Source: Rhodoferax sp. (GTDB lineage Bacteria > Pseudomonadota > Gammaproteobacteria > Burkholderiales > Burkholderiaceae_C). From it: a DNA stretch of 64,000 nucleotides. How positions within the stretch are numbered: the first letter of the stretch is position 1; each line of letters opens with the position of its first letter. Position numbers and translations under genes: made by a program. The notes beneath the pieces are model-generated. The model did no database searches. It was not told where the DNA came from and saw nothing but the letters and a program-made list of their open reading frames with translations. The stretch covers positions 1 to 64,000 of the forward strand of contig NZ_JAUYQD010000009.1 of NCBI RefSeq assembly GCF_030697375.1, read 5' to 3'. Below, piece by piece: positions 18,312-28,203 of the stretch.

Positions 18312-18470
18312 ATGAAACCCCGCATGGCTCCCTCCCTTGCTCGTCTGAAATTCCCTGCCCCCAGCGTGCTGGCCTGGCCCGCCTGGCTGCGGGTGCTGGC
18401 CGTGGCGCCTGTACTGGCCCTGCTGTGGGGCGCGGTGCTGTGGGCGGGAATGGAGGCGGTGCCGCTATGA
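18312..18470 (+). CDS. Small single-TM protein (52 aa) leading the znu operon, absent from ORF track
   Basis: MKPRMAPSLARLKFPAPSVLAWPAWLRVLAVAPVLALLWGAVLWAGMEAVPL*; stop overlaps znuC ATG (ATGA). Confidence 0.6.
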   Translation: MKPRMAPSLARLKFPAPSVLAWPAWLRVLAVAPVLALLWGAVLWAGMEAVPL

Positions 18471-19318
18471 AAACGCATCCCGCACCCCCGCAGCCCGCCA
18501 TTGCGAGCGCAGCACCCCTGATTACACTGAATAACCTGACCGTGAGCTACCGCCAACATCCGGCCCTGCACCACATCAGCGGGCAGTTTGCGCCGGGCTC
18601 CCTGACGGCGGTCGTGGGGCCCAATGGCTCGGGCAAAAGCACCCTGCTCAAAAGCATCGTGGGCCTGCTGCCCATGGAAGGCGGCCGTTCGGGCGGCGCG
18701 CTCACCGTCAGCGCCGCATGCCAGCGCATCGCCTACCTGCCGCAACTCAGCGAGATAGACCGGGGCTTTCCCATCGACGTGCGGGACTGCGTGCTCTTGG
18801 GCTGCTGGGGCTGTGCGGGCGCATGGGGCGCTGTCAGCAGCACCCTGCTTGCGCGGGTGGATGCGGCCCTGCGGGCCGTGGGCCTGCAGGGTTTTGAGCG
18901 CCGCGCCGTGGGCACCCTCTCGGCGGGGCAACTGCAGCGCGTGCTGTTTGCCCGCATCCTGGTGCAAGACGCCCAGCTCATTTTGCTGGACGAGCCCTTC
19001 AACGCGGTGGACGCCAAAACCACGGCCAGCCTGCTGGCGCTGGTGCAGCAGTGGCACCAGGAGCGGCGCACCGTGGTGGCGGTGCTGCACGACGACGCCC
19101 AGGTGCGCCAGCATTTTCCGCAAACGCTGCTGCTGGCGCGCGAACTGGTGGGCTGGGGCCCCACCGCCGAGGTCTTGACCGAGGCCCATCTGCAGCGCGC
19201 CCGCGCCATGGCCGAGGCCTGGGACGAAACGGCGCAGGTGTGCGATACCGATACCGCGCTGGTGCAGCGTGCAGCGGCCATGCCCCACGCAGTGCACTCC
19301 CTGCATCCGGCGACCTGA
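18467..19318 (+). CDS. znuC: Zinc ABC transporter ATP-binding protein
   Basis: VVGPNGSGKSTLLKSIVGLLP; LSAGQLQRVLFARILVQDAQLILLDEPFNAVD; followed by znuB- and znuA-like genes. Confidence 0.92.
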   Translation: MKTHPAPPQPAIASAAPLITLNNLTVSYRQHPALHHISGQFAPGSLTAVVGPNGSGKSTLLKSIVGLLPMEGGRSGGALTVSAACQRIAYLPQLSEIDRGFPIDVRDCVLLGCWGCAGAWGAVSSTLLARVDAALRAVGLQGFERRAVGTLSAGQLQRVLFARILVQDAQLILLDEPFNAVDAKTTASLLALVQQWHQERRTVVAVLHDDAQVRQHFPQTLLLARELVGWGPTAEVLTEAHLQRARAMAEAWDETAQVCDTDTALVQRAAAMPHAVHSLHPAT

Positions 19319-19328
19319 GGGCTGCGTG

Positions 19329-20252
19329 ATGGATGCCCTGCTCCCTTCTGTTTGGAACGTATTGTTCGATGTGTTGATCGGCCCGTTTGCCGAATTCGCC
19401 TTCATGCGCCGCGCGCTGGTGGCCACGCTGGCGCTGTCGCTCAGCGCCGCGCCGCTGGGCGTGTTTTTGACGCTGCGGCGCATGAGCCTCATGGGCGACG
19501 CGCTGAGCCACGCAGTGCTGCCGGGGGTGGCCATCGGCTACATGGTGGCGGGTCTCTCGCTGTCGGCCATGGCGCTGGGCGGCGTGCTGGCGGGCCTGCT
19601 GGTGGTGGGCCTGGCGGGCCTCGTGAGCAAGGCCACGGCGCTCAAGGAAGATGCCAGCCTGGCGGCCATCTACCTGGTAGCGCTGGCCCTGGGTGTGACC
19701 CTGATTTCCAGGCACGGCACGCAGCTGGATTTGCTGCACATCCTCTTTGGCAGCGCGCTGGGTGTGGACCACGCCGGGCTGCTGCTGGTGGCCAGCGTGG
19801 CCACGGCGAGTGTGCTGGCCCTGGCCCTGATGTACCGCGGCCTGGTGCTGGAAAGCTTCGACCCCGTGTTTCTGAATGCCAACCGCCGTACCCGCATGGG
19901 GCGCTGGGGCAGTTGGGGCAGCTGGGTATGGCAGCAGGGCTTTTTGATGCTGGTGGTGGTGAACCTGGTGGCGGGTTTCCAAACCCTGGGCACCCTGATG
20001 GCCGTGGGCCTGATGATGCTGCCCGCCGTGTCCGCCAGGCTGTGGCACGACACGCTGCCCGCGCAGTTGCTCAACGCCAGCGCACAGGCCCTGCTGGCCG
20101 GCGTGGCCGGGCTGTTGCTGTCCTACCACCTGGACACGCCCTCGGGCCCCACCATCATCGGCTGCGCGGGGGCACTGTACTTCGGCTCACTGCTGCTGGC
20201 GCCCGGCGGCTGGCGGCCCCGCTGGTGGACCACGCCGCACCGGGTGGCCTAA
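19329..20252 (+). CDS. znuB: Zinc ABC transporter permease
   Basis: MRRALVATLALSLSAAPLGVFLTLRRMSLMGDALSHAVLPGVAIGYMVAG, ABC-3 family. Confidence 0.93.
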   Translation: MDALLPSVWNVLFDVLIGPFAEFAFMRRALVATLALSLSAAPLGVFLTLRRMSLMGDALSHAVLPGVAIGYMVAGLSLSAMALGGVLAGLLVVGLAGLVSKATALKEDASLAAIYLVALALGVTLISRHGTQLDLLHILFGSALGVDHAGLLLVASVATASVLALALMYRGLVLESFDPVFLNANRRTRMGRWGSWGSWVWQQGFLMLVVVNLVAGFQTLGTLMAVGLMMLPAVSARLWHDTLPAQLLNASAQALLAGVAGLLLSYHLDTPSGPTIIGCAGALYFGSLLLAPGGWRPRWWTTPHRVA

Positions 20253-20325
20253 GCCGGCTGTCCCCGCCTGCGTCTTTTCCCTTTCCGTCTCACGTTATCT
20301 TCCCTTTTCATCCAGAGAGCAATCC

Positions 20326-21243
20326 ATGCACCCTACCCGTCGTCTTCTTGTGGCCAGCAGCCTGGCCCTGGCATTTTTCACCCACGGCGGCGCCGCTGCG
20401 GCCGACAAAATTCCCGTCACCGCCAGTTTCAGTATCTTGGGCGACCTGGTGCGCGTGGTCGGTGGCGAGCGCGTGGCGCTCACCACCCTGGTGGGTCCGG
20501 ACGAAGACGCCCACACCTTTGCGCCCAAACCGTCGGATGCCAAAGCCCTGCTGAACACCCGGCTCCTGGTCACCAACGGCCTGGGTTTTGAGCCCTGGGC
20601 GCAGAAGCTGGCCAAGTCGGCTGGCTACAAAGGCGACACCGTGATCGCCTCCAAGGGCGTGCCAGCGCGCCACATGGCCCCCGAAAAAGGCCAGGGCGGC
20701 CACGCCCACGCGGAAACCGATCCCCACGCCTGGCAAAACCCCCACAATGTGGTGATCTATGTGCGCAACATCGCCACGGGCTTGTCCAAGGTGGACCCCA
20801 GCGGCACCAGCAGCTACCAAGCCAACGCCGAGGCCTATGTGAAAGAACTGCTGGCCCTGGACACCTGGGCCCAAGCGCAGTTTTCCGGCATTGCCGTGGC
20901 CAAGCGCAAAGTCATCACCTCGCACGACGCGTTTGGCTACTTTGGAGCGCATTACCAGATCACCTTCCTCGCCCCCCAGGGTGTGAGCACCGAAGCCGAG
21001 CCCAGCGCCAAGCAGGTGGCGCAGCTCATCCGCCAAATCCAGCGTGAAAAAATCCGCGCCGTGTTTGTGGAGAACATGAGCAACCCCAAGCTGGTTGCGC
21101 AACTCAGCAAGGACGCTGGCGCCACCGTGGGGGCCAGCCTGTACTCCGATGCCCTGTCGGGCGCCGACCAGCCGGGTGCGACCTACTTGCAAATGGTGCG
21201 CCACAACGTCACACAACTGGCCGCCGGCATGCGGTTGAACTGA
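20326..21243 (+). CDS. znuA: Zinc-binding periplasmic protein
   Basis: Signal peptide; LVGPDEDAHTFAPKPSDAKAL, GGHAHAETDPHAWQNPHNVVIYV: SBP cluster A-I metal-binding His motifs. Confidence 0.93.
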   Translation: MHPTRRLLVASSLALAFFTHGGAAAADKIPVTASFSILGDLVRVVGGERVALTTLVGPDEDAHTFAPKPSDAKALLNTRLLVTNGLGFEPWAQKLAKSAGYKGDTVIASKGVPARHMAPEKGQGGHAHAETDPHAWQNPHNVVIYVRNIATGLSKVDPSGTSSYQANAEAYVKELLALDTWAQAQFSGIAVAKRKVITSHDAFGYFGAHYQITFLAPQGVSTEAEPSAKQVAQLIRQIQREKIRAVFVENMSNPKLVAQLSKDAGATVGASLYSDALSGADQPGATYLQMVRHNVTQLAAGMRLN

Positions 21244-21250
21244 CAGGCAT

Positions 21251-21314
21251 GTTGCTATCAAATAGATAGCTGTTCACACATATTCCACAAGGGCTTGAGG
21301 CCTAAAACACGCTT
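21251..21314 (+). repeat. Dispersed repeat family R1, copy D (intergenic znuA / TonB receptor)
   Basis: gttgctatcaaatagatagctgttcacacatattccacaagggcttgaggcctaaaacacgctt. Confidence 0.75.
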
Positions 21315-21361
21315 AACACGCTTTAGGCGTGAGGACTCAGGCCGCAACCCGTTCCCGCACG

Positions 21362-23626
21362 ATGTTCAACACGCAAACCCCCATCCGCCGCCCTGGCGTG
21401 GTTCCGCAACGCACGGCCCTGGTCGTGGCGCTCATGGGCGCTTTCTCTTCGACGGCCCTGGCCCAGCCCACCACCAACACCCTGAAACCTGTAGTGATCA
21501 CCGCCACCCGCTCGGCCCTTGAGGTGTCCGATGCACCTGCGGCGGTATCGGTCGTGACAAGCCAGGAAATTGGGAGCAGGAACGTCTCTCGCATCAGCGA
21601 TGCCTTGCAAAAGGTTCCCGGCCTGTACCTCGGTCGCGGGGAAAACGGCCAAAGCAACTCCAGCGAAGGCGGCTTTTCGCTGCGCGGCATGAGCACCAAC
21701 CGGACCCTGGTTCTGCTGGACGGGCTGCAGCCGCTGCAAAACGCCAATTCGCAGGGGGTCAACTGGCTGACCGTTTTTGTGGACGACGTGGAGCGCGTCG
21801 AGGTGGTGCCCGGCGCCTTCGCCTCCCTGTATGGCAGCAATGCCATGGGGGGCGTGGTCAACGTCATCAGCAAGCGCCCCACGCAGCATGAGCTGACGGT
21901 GCGTTTGAAAAGAGGTTTTGCCGATGCGGCTGGCACAGACGCCAGCGTCTACTTTCGGGACCAACTCGCCAGCGGCCTGGGCATCACCGCCGGCCTCAGC
22001 CGCAACGAGCGCGAAGGGTATGCCAGCGAACGCACCGTGCGCACACCCGTGGGTGGCGCGCCGGGCACACCCGTCGATGGCGCCCTGCCCACCACCACCC
22101 GCGAGGGCGTTCCGGCTTACATCGTTGGCGACAAAGGTGCGCAGCCCTGGCAACAAAGCCATGCCATGGTCAAGCTCAGCTACGACCTCTCGGCGACTGA
22201 TCGCGTCTATGCAGGCTTGGCCCATGCCGACATGCGCACCGGTTTTAGCCGTTTCAACAGCTACCTCACCAACAGCGCGACGGGTGCCTCGGTGTCCAGT
22301 GGCACGCTGGGCATCAATGGCCAACGGGTCACGCTGACGGAAAGCAATTTTGTCGGCTCCACCCCGTCCACCGATTCCAGCAAACGCTATTTCGCAGGCT
22401 ACGAAGGGCTGCTGGGCAAAGATCTGAAGTTGAACGTGGATCTGGCGCGCATGGACCGCCAGTTCAACTTCCCCACCATCGGCACAGGCGCCACCTGGAA
22501 TGCAGGGCCGGGCAGCCTCTCAGACGCACCCAACAGCAGCCTCGACGGCACGGCAACACTTAGTTTTCCCCTGGGTGCCCAGCACTTCGTGGTCACCGGT
22601 GTTGCGCTGCACCGCGATACGGTGGAACGGCGCAGCTATGCCTTGGCGAACTGGCGCGCCCCGGACACCAGGACCACGATCAACGGGGGCTACAACGGCA
22701 GCTCCACCACGACATCGGTGTTCGCACAAGACGAGTTCGCGCTGACCGAGCGCCTGACCCTCTACACCGGCGCACGCCTGGACCGCTGGGAAACGCAGGG
22801 TGATTTTTTCCAGAATACGGCACCGGCCAGCACGGCAAGCTACGCCCCACGCGCTGAAACCGCCTTCAACCCCAAGGTATCCGGGGTGTACAAGCCCGAT
22901 GACGCCGTGACACTGCGGGCCTCTTGGGGGCAATCGTTCCGGGCGCCGTCCAACCTCGATCTGTATTCGACCACCGTGCAGAACTCCTCGGTTTCACCCA
23001 CCGGGCTGCTGACCATTCAGAGTGACCCCGGCATCAAGCCCGAGCGTGGCACGAGTTGGGAACTGGGCGGCGAATGGCGTTTGGCTGAGGGGCTTAAAAC
23101 CACGGCCACTTACTATGAGACCCGCCTGAGAGACATGATCTACTCCAAGCAGATCGACCTGTCACTCACGCAGCGTATCAATGCTGGCCAAGCGCAGGTC
23201 AAGGGCGTGGAGTGGGGTCTGACGGCGAAGCTGGCACCGTGGCTCGAATGGAGTACCCATCTGTCGTGGATTGATTCTGAAATTCTTGACAACAGCGCGG
23301 ACCCGGCCAGTGTGGGCAAGCGCCTGACGCAAGTGCCCGCCAAATTGGCCTACCTGGGACTGCGCGCCGCGCAGGGCGCATGGTCAGGAACACTGGAAGC
23401 GCGCTACACGGACCAGACCCATATCACCGCGCAAAACACCGACACCGTGCAAGGGGTGCCTGGCAGCAACGATGCCTACACCATGGTCAACCTCCAGGCG
23501 GGCTACCAGTGGAACAAGACCATGCGTTTGAATCTGGCCGTCAACAACGTGCTGGACCGGCCGGTCTACCTGTTTGCCAAGCTGCCAGGGCGCAATGCCA
23601 CGGCGGAACTGGTACTGTCGTTTTGA
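21362..23626 (+). CDS. TonB-dependent receptor (HmuR/BtuB-like)
   Basis: Signal peptide, TonB box LKPVVITATRS, plug domain and barrel ending AELVLSF; ATG at 21362 preferred. Confidence 0.93.
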   Translation: MFNTQTPIRRPGVVPQRTALVVALMGAFSSTALAQPTTNTLKPVVITATRSALEVSDAPAAVSVVTSQEIGSRNVSRISDALQKVPGLYLGRGENGQSNSSEGGFSLRGMSTNRTLVLLDGLQPLQNANSQGVNWLTVFVDDVERVEVVPGAFASLYGSNAMGGVVNVISKRPTQHELTVRLKRGFADAAGTDASVYFRDQLASGLGITAGLSRNEREGYASERTVRTPVGGAPGTPVDGALPTTTREGVPAYIVGDKGAQPWQQSHAMVKLSYDLSATDRVYAGLAHADMRTGFSRFNSYLTNSATGASVSSGTLGINGQRVTLTESNFVGSTPSTDSSKRYFAGYEGLLGKDLKLNVDLARMDRQFNFPTIGTGATWNAGPGSLSDAPNSSLDGTATLSFPLGAQHFVVTGVALHRDTVERRSYALANWRAPDTRTTINGGYNGSSTTTSVFAQDEFALTERLTLYTGARLDRWETQGDFFQNTAPASTASYAPRAETAFNPKVSGVYKPDDAVTLRASWGQSFRAPSNLDLYSTTVQNSSVSPTGLLTIQSDPGIKPERGTSWELGGEWRLAEGLKTTATYYETRLRDMIYSKQIDLSLTQRINAGQAQVKGVEWGLTAKLAPWLEWSTHLSWIDSEILDNSADPASVGKRLTQVPAKLAYLGLRAAQGAWSGTLEARYTDQTHITAQNTDTVQGVPGSNDAYTMVNLQAGYQWNKTMRLNLAVNNVLDRPVYLFAKLPGRNATAELVLSF

Positions 23627-26600
23627 GAGCACACCCCGGTTGGGCTCACCGTCAGGCCCGTGGCTGGCTGCATCGCCTGTGCGCATCGTTGCGCCTTTGG
23701 GGCGGCGCCCTGCTGCTGTTCGCATTGCCATTCGCACCCGTGGTGCACGCCCGCAGCATTGTGCTCATTCCCGGTGATCAGGCCACACAGGCCATGGTGG
23801 CTGCGGTGAAATTGCTCAAGGCCGATCCCGTGCTGGAATCCCTGACGTTTCGCATCGTGCCGCAGTCGCTGCTGGACCCGACCGACCTCGTGGCGCTGGA
23901 AAAAGCGGACATTGTTTTTGCGCGTCACCTGGTCGGCGCAGTGGGGGAGCGAGTCACGTCTGCCATGCAGGCCGTTGCAGCACGGGGCCACCGTATCTAT
24001 GGCACAGGGCAAAACGAGGGTGCCTCGGCCAAGCTGGGGCTGCGTGAAGACCTGGCCTTGCGCGCCTATGCCGACGCGGGTGGTGCAGAGAATCTGGCCA
24101 ACATGGTCCGCTTCGCGTTGAAGCGCGACTACGGCTATGCCATCTCCGCTGCGCCGCCCCGTGCGCTGCCTCAGGTGGCGGCCTTGAACCACCGCACCGG
24201 GCAACTGTTCGAGACCTTTGAAGACTATGCCGCCAGCTACCTGGCGCAGCGCCTCCCCACGCCCGCCAATACGCCGGCCGGTGCCGCTGCAAGACCCTGG
24301 GTGGGCGTGGTGCTCAGCCGGGGGCAGGCCATCGACGGCTTGGGTGAAAACATCCAAGCCATCGCCGATGCGCTGGAACACCGTGGATTCAACGTGCTTC
24401 CGGTCTACGGTTTTCCCTCCACCGTGCCGGTAGAGCGCTTTTTTCTGGACAGCACCGGACGCCCCCATGTGGCAGCCGTCGTCGCACTGGCCATGAAGCT
24501 GGGTAACGTGCCCGACAAAATTATTCCGCTGCTGGAGCGCCTGAACGTTCCCTTGGTCAACGGGATTGTTCTGTACAAGGCCACGCACCAGGAATGGGAG
24601 AACTCCCCGCTTGGCCTGGACCACAACGAACGCAGCTGGCAAGTCGGGGGGCCGGAACTGGCGGGCATCGTCGCCCCCACCGTCGTGGCCAGCAAAGAGC
24701 GCCGCAAGGACAAAGACACCGGACTGGAGTACGTGGCCGAAGTCCCCATCCCGGAGCGTATAGGCCGCCTGGCGGACCGCGTTCGCAAACTGGTGGATTT
24801 GCGGGTGTTGCCACCACAGGACAAACGCATTGCCATCGTTTACTACAACCAGCCCGCAGGGGCTGAAAACGTGGGCGCTTCGTACCTCAATGTGCTGCCG
24901 CGCTCGCTGTGGCACATCGCCAAACGCCTCGAAGCGGAAGGCTACAACGCCCAAGGCCTGCCCCCCAGCGAAGCGGGCCTGTTCGACCGGCTTCACACCC
25001 ATGGCACCAACATAGCCGACAGCACGCCGGGCGCGCTGGCAGAGCGCGTGCGCAGCGGTGAGGCCCTGCTGCTGCCCATGGCGGACTACCGGCGCTGGTT
25101 TGATGCCCAGCCCAAGGCACTGCGCGACAGCATGGTCAAGTCCTGGGGCGAGCCGGAGAACTTCAAATCCATGGTCTGGCGCGACCCCCAGGGCAAGGCG
25201 TACTTTGTGTTTGCGGCACAGCGCTTTGGCAACCTGCTGTTTGCACCGCAACCGGTGCGCGGCTGGGGTGACGTTAAAAAGATGTACCACGACGTGACAC
25301 TGGCGCCCCACCACCAGTACCTGGCGTTTTACCTGTGGCTGCAAAAAGGCTTTCAGGCCCATGCCATGGTGCACGTGGGCACCCACGGCACCCATGAGTG
25401 GTTGCCCGGCAAGGAGGTAGGCTTCACACCCGCCGACCCCAGCGAGGCCATGGTGGGCGCTATTCCGCAGGTCTACCCTTACAGCGTCGATGTGGTGGGC
25501 GAAGGCTTGCAGGCCAAACGACGCGGCATGGCCACACTGATCTCGCACATGACGCCCCCGTTTGACAGCGCGGGCTTGAGCCCGGACTTGGTGAAGCTGC
25601 ACGGCCTGTTTGAAGACTATGGCGTGGCCAAGCAACAAAGCGAATCCGCAGCCGCCGCCACACTCCATGACATCAACCGCCAAGCTGGCAAGATGGGCTT
25701 GCTCAAAGATCTGGGCAGGCCAGCGCTGCACACCGCCGAAGACATTGAGGCTTTGCACGACTACCTGCACGACATCGAAGACACACAAACCCCGTTTGGC
25801 CTGCACACCTTTGGCGTGGCCCCATCAGAAGCCTTGCGCCGCAGCACGGCGGACGCCATGGTGGATCGCATGGGCGCCATGATGCCAGCCGAATTTGAGA
25901 AGCGCGTTGAAGCACTCTCAGAACGCATGGTAAGCAGCGCCAAGGCCGAGCTGGATGCCCTGGTGGCCGCCCTGGCGGGTCGCTACGTGGCCGCCGGGCC
26001 GGGCGGCGACCCCTTGCGAAGCCCTGCCTCCTTGCCCACGGGCAAGAACATCTATGGTTTTGACCCCTCCCGCATTCCGGCACCGGGCGTGTATGAGCAA
26101 GGCGCTGCGCTGGCAGAGACTTTGCTCAAAGACTACCGCCAACGCAAAGGCCAGTACCCCGACCGGCTGCTGTTTAACCTGTGGTCCGGGGAAACCATGC
26201 GCCATGGCGGCGTGCTGGAATCCCAAATACTGGCGCTGATGGGGGTGCGGCCCGTGTGGGACACGTTTGGCCGGATTGCCGATGTGGAGTTGATCCCGCG
26301 CACCCAGTTGGGCCGTCCGCGCGTGGACGTGGTCATCACCCCCTCCGGGCTGTACCGGGATTCCTTGCCCACGCTGATGCTCTTGCTGGACAAAGCCGTC
26401 AACATGGTCAAAGACCAGCCCGAGGCCGACAACCCAATACGTGCCCATGTGCTGGCCGCCCGCAAGGCCTTGGAAGACCGGGGCGTCCCGCCCGAACTGG
26501 CGGCACGCATGGCCGCCGTTCGCCTGTTCACCGACCCGCCGGGTGCGTACGGTACGGGGCTGGACAACGTGGTTCGGGCCAGCAACAGCTGGAGCCAGGA

Positions 26601-27660
26601 GGGGCAGATTGCCGATGTGTATTTCAAACGCATGGGGCATCTGTTTGGGCAAGGCTTTTGGGGGGATTCCCCCGGTGCAGGTGCTGCCAGCGGCGGTGAA
26701 GGTGCAGAACTCGCGGTGGATGTGTTCAAAATGGCCTTGAAGGATGTCAAAGCGGTGCTGCATTCGCGCGCCAGCAATCTCTACGGCACACTGGACAACG
26801 ACGACGTGTTCCAGTTTCTCGGTGGCGCGGCCCTGGCCGTGCGGCAGGTCAATGGCAGCACCCCCGAGACGCTGCTGGTCAACCTGGCCGATCTTTCCAG
26901 GACGCGCACAGAAACGCTGGACCAGTTCATGGGCCGTGAGATGCACACACGCTACCTCAACCCCAGTTGGATCAAAGCCATGCTGGGCGAAGGTTATGCC
27001 GGCGCGCGCTTTGTCATGCAAGTCACCGACAACCTTTGGGGCTGGCAAGTCACCGTGCCCGAGGCGGTGGACGGCGCCAAGTGGCAAGCCATGTTTGAGA
27101 CCTATGTGCAGGACAAGCACCAGCTCGACATCCGGCAAAAGTTCCGCGATGCCAAGAACATGCGGGCTTTTCAGGCCATGGTGGACCGCATGCTGGTCGC
27201 TGTGAACAAAGGCTACTGGAAAGCCGATGCCGTGACGGTCGCCGCACTGGAAGCCGCCAATCTGGAAGCCATTCAAGAGGCCGGTGTGGCCTGCGATGCC
27301 GACAGTTGCAGCAGCGAAAACATCACCCGGATGGCGCAAGCACAGGACCGTCAAGCCCTGCGGCAAGCCCAGGCGGGTTTTGGACTCGAACGTTCCAGTG
27401 CGCTGGCAACGGCCGTGGCCAAGGCGCCAGCGCAGGCGCTAGACCAACCCCGGCCGCCAGCCCCACGTCCGCTCCCAGCGCCTGAGGTGGTGCGTGGACA
27501 AGAAATGCGTGAAGTCAAAAAAGAACCGCATGCCGAGCAATTGGTCTGGATTTATGCGGGGCTGATCGCCCTGGCCGTGCTGGGTGGCATGGGCTACCAG
27601 GCCTGGCGCACACGGCGTGAATCCGGCGCCCGAACACCTCCTTCAACCCTCTCACAGTGA
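23623..27660 (+). CDS. CobN/Mg-chelatase H-like protein, secreted and membrane-anchored (HmuS-like)
   Basis: HVGTHGTHEWLPGKEVGFTPADPSEAMVGAIPQVYPYSVDVVGEGLQAKRRGMATLISHMTPPF = CobN family; putative TTG start overlapping the receptor stop gives a signal peptide (LWGGALLLFALPFAPVVHA); C-terminal TM LVWIYAGLIALAVLGGMGYQAW. Confidence 0.88.
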   Translation: MRAHPGWAHRQARGWLHRLCASLRLWGGALLLFALPFAPVVHARSIVLIPGDQATQAMVAAVKLLKADPVLESLTFRIVPQSLLDPTDLVALEKADIVFARHLVGAVGERVTSAMQAVAARGHRIYGTGQNEGASAKLGLREDLALRAYADAGGAENLANMVRFALKRDYGYAISAAPPRALPQVAALNHRTGQLFETFEDYAASYLAQRLPTPANTPAGAAARPWVGVVLSRGQAIDGLGENIQAIADALEHRGFNVLPVYGFPSTVPVERFFLDSTGRPHVAAVVALAMKLGNVPDKIIPLLERLNVPLVNGIVLYKATHQEWENSPLGLDHNERSWQVGGPELAGIVAPTVVASKERRKDKDTGLEYVAEVPIPERIGRLADRVRKLVDLRVLPPQDKRIAIVYYNQPAGAENVGASYLNVLPRSLWHIAKRLEAEGYNAQGLPPSEAGLFDRLHTHGTNIADSTPGALAERVRSGEALLLPMADYRRWFDAQPKALRDSMVKSWGEPENFKSMVWRDPQGKAYFVFAAQRFGNLLFAPQPVRGWGDVKKMYHDVTLAPHHQYLAFYLWLQKGFQAHAMVHVGTHGTHEWLPGKEVGFTPADPSEAMVGAIPQVYPYSVDVVGEGLQAKRRGMATLISHMTPPFDSAGLSPDLVKLHGLFEDYGVAKQQSESAAAATLHDINRQAGKMGLLKDLGRPALHTAEDIEALHDYLHDIEDTQTPFGLHTFGVAPSEALRRSTADAMVDRMGAMMPAEFEKRVEALSERMVSSAKAELDALVAALAGRYVAAGPGGDPLRSPASLPTGKNIYGFDPSRIPAPGVYEQGAALAETLLKDYRQRKGQYPDRLLFNLWSGETMRHGGVLESQILALMGVRPVWDTFGRIADVELIPRTQLGRPRVDVVITPSGLYRDSLPTLMLLLDKAVNMVKDQPEADNPIRAHVLAARKALEDRGVPPELAARMAAVRLFTDPPGAYGTGLDNVVRASNSWSQEGQIADVYFKRMGHLFGQGFWGDSPGAGAASGGEGAELAVDVFKMALKDVKAVLHSRASNLYGTLDNDDVFQFLGGAALAVRQVNGSTPETLLVNLADLSRTRTETLDQFMGREMHTRYLNPSWIKAMLGEGYAGARFVMQVTDNLWGWQVTVPEAVDGAKWQAMFETYVQDKHQLDIRQKFRDAKNMRAFQAMVDRMLVAVNKGYWKADAVTVAALEAANLEAIQEAGVACDADSCSSENITRMAQAQDRQALRQAQAGFGLERSSALATAVAKAPAQALDQPRPPAPRPLPAPEVVRGQEMREVKKEPHAEQLVWIYAGLIALAVLGGMGYQAWRTRRESGARTPPSTLSQ

Positions 27661-27669
27661 AAACGAAAA

Positions 27670-28203
27670 ATGAACAGCATTGAAAGCCTTTTGTACGAGA
27701 TATCCAAGTTCTTCCTCGCCCCGGTGCTCATCTTGCTGTGTGTGATGTTTGTTTATGCGCTGTTCTGCCTGGGCATGTTGCTGTTTGACCTGGCGTTGCG
27801 CGTGTTGCGTGGCCATGGCCGGCAACCCATTGCCCACTTTTTGCGCACCAAGCCCACCGCCACCCAGGACGATCTGGAACTGCAAGTACTGAAACAAATC
27901 GAGGTCCAGCGCATCGTCAGCCGTATTGCGCCCATGCTGGGCCTGGTTGCCACCATGATCCCCATGGGCCCGGCCTTGATATCGGTCTCGGCAGGCAATG
28001 CCCAGGGCATGGCACAGAATCTGGTCGTGGCCTTCTCGGCAGTCATCGTGGCGCTGTTGTCAGCCGCCATCACCTACGTCGTGCAATTGGTTCGCAAACG
28101 CTGGTTACTGGAAGAACTTGGCCTGGTGCTGGATCGCCGCGCGGACAGGCAAAACGCCGTGGGCACTGAAACCGTGCATCTGGCAGGAGCGCTACATGGC
28201 TGA
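27670..28203 (+). CDS. MotA/TolQ/ExbB-family proton channel subunit (HmuU-like)
   Basis: 177 aa; RIAPMLGLVATMIPMGPALISVSAGNAQGMAQNLVVAFSAVIVALLSAAITYVV. Confidence 0.88.
   Translation: MNSIESLLYEISKFFLAPVLILLCVMFVYALFCLGMLLFDLALRVLRGHGRQPIAHFLRTKPTATQDDLELQVLKQIEVQRIVSRIAPMLGLVATMIPMGPALISVSAGNAQGMAQNLVVAFSAVIVALLSAAITYVVQLVRKRWLLEELGLVLDRRADRQNAVGTETVHLAGALHG

Noticed and set aside
23566-25806. 746-aa minus-strand ORF antisense to the CobN-like gene
   Set aside because: GC-rich codon shadow; no recognisable domains, while the plus strand encodes a clear CobN family protein.
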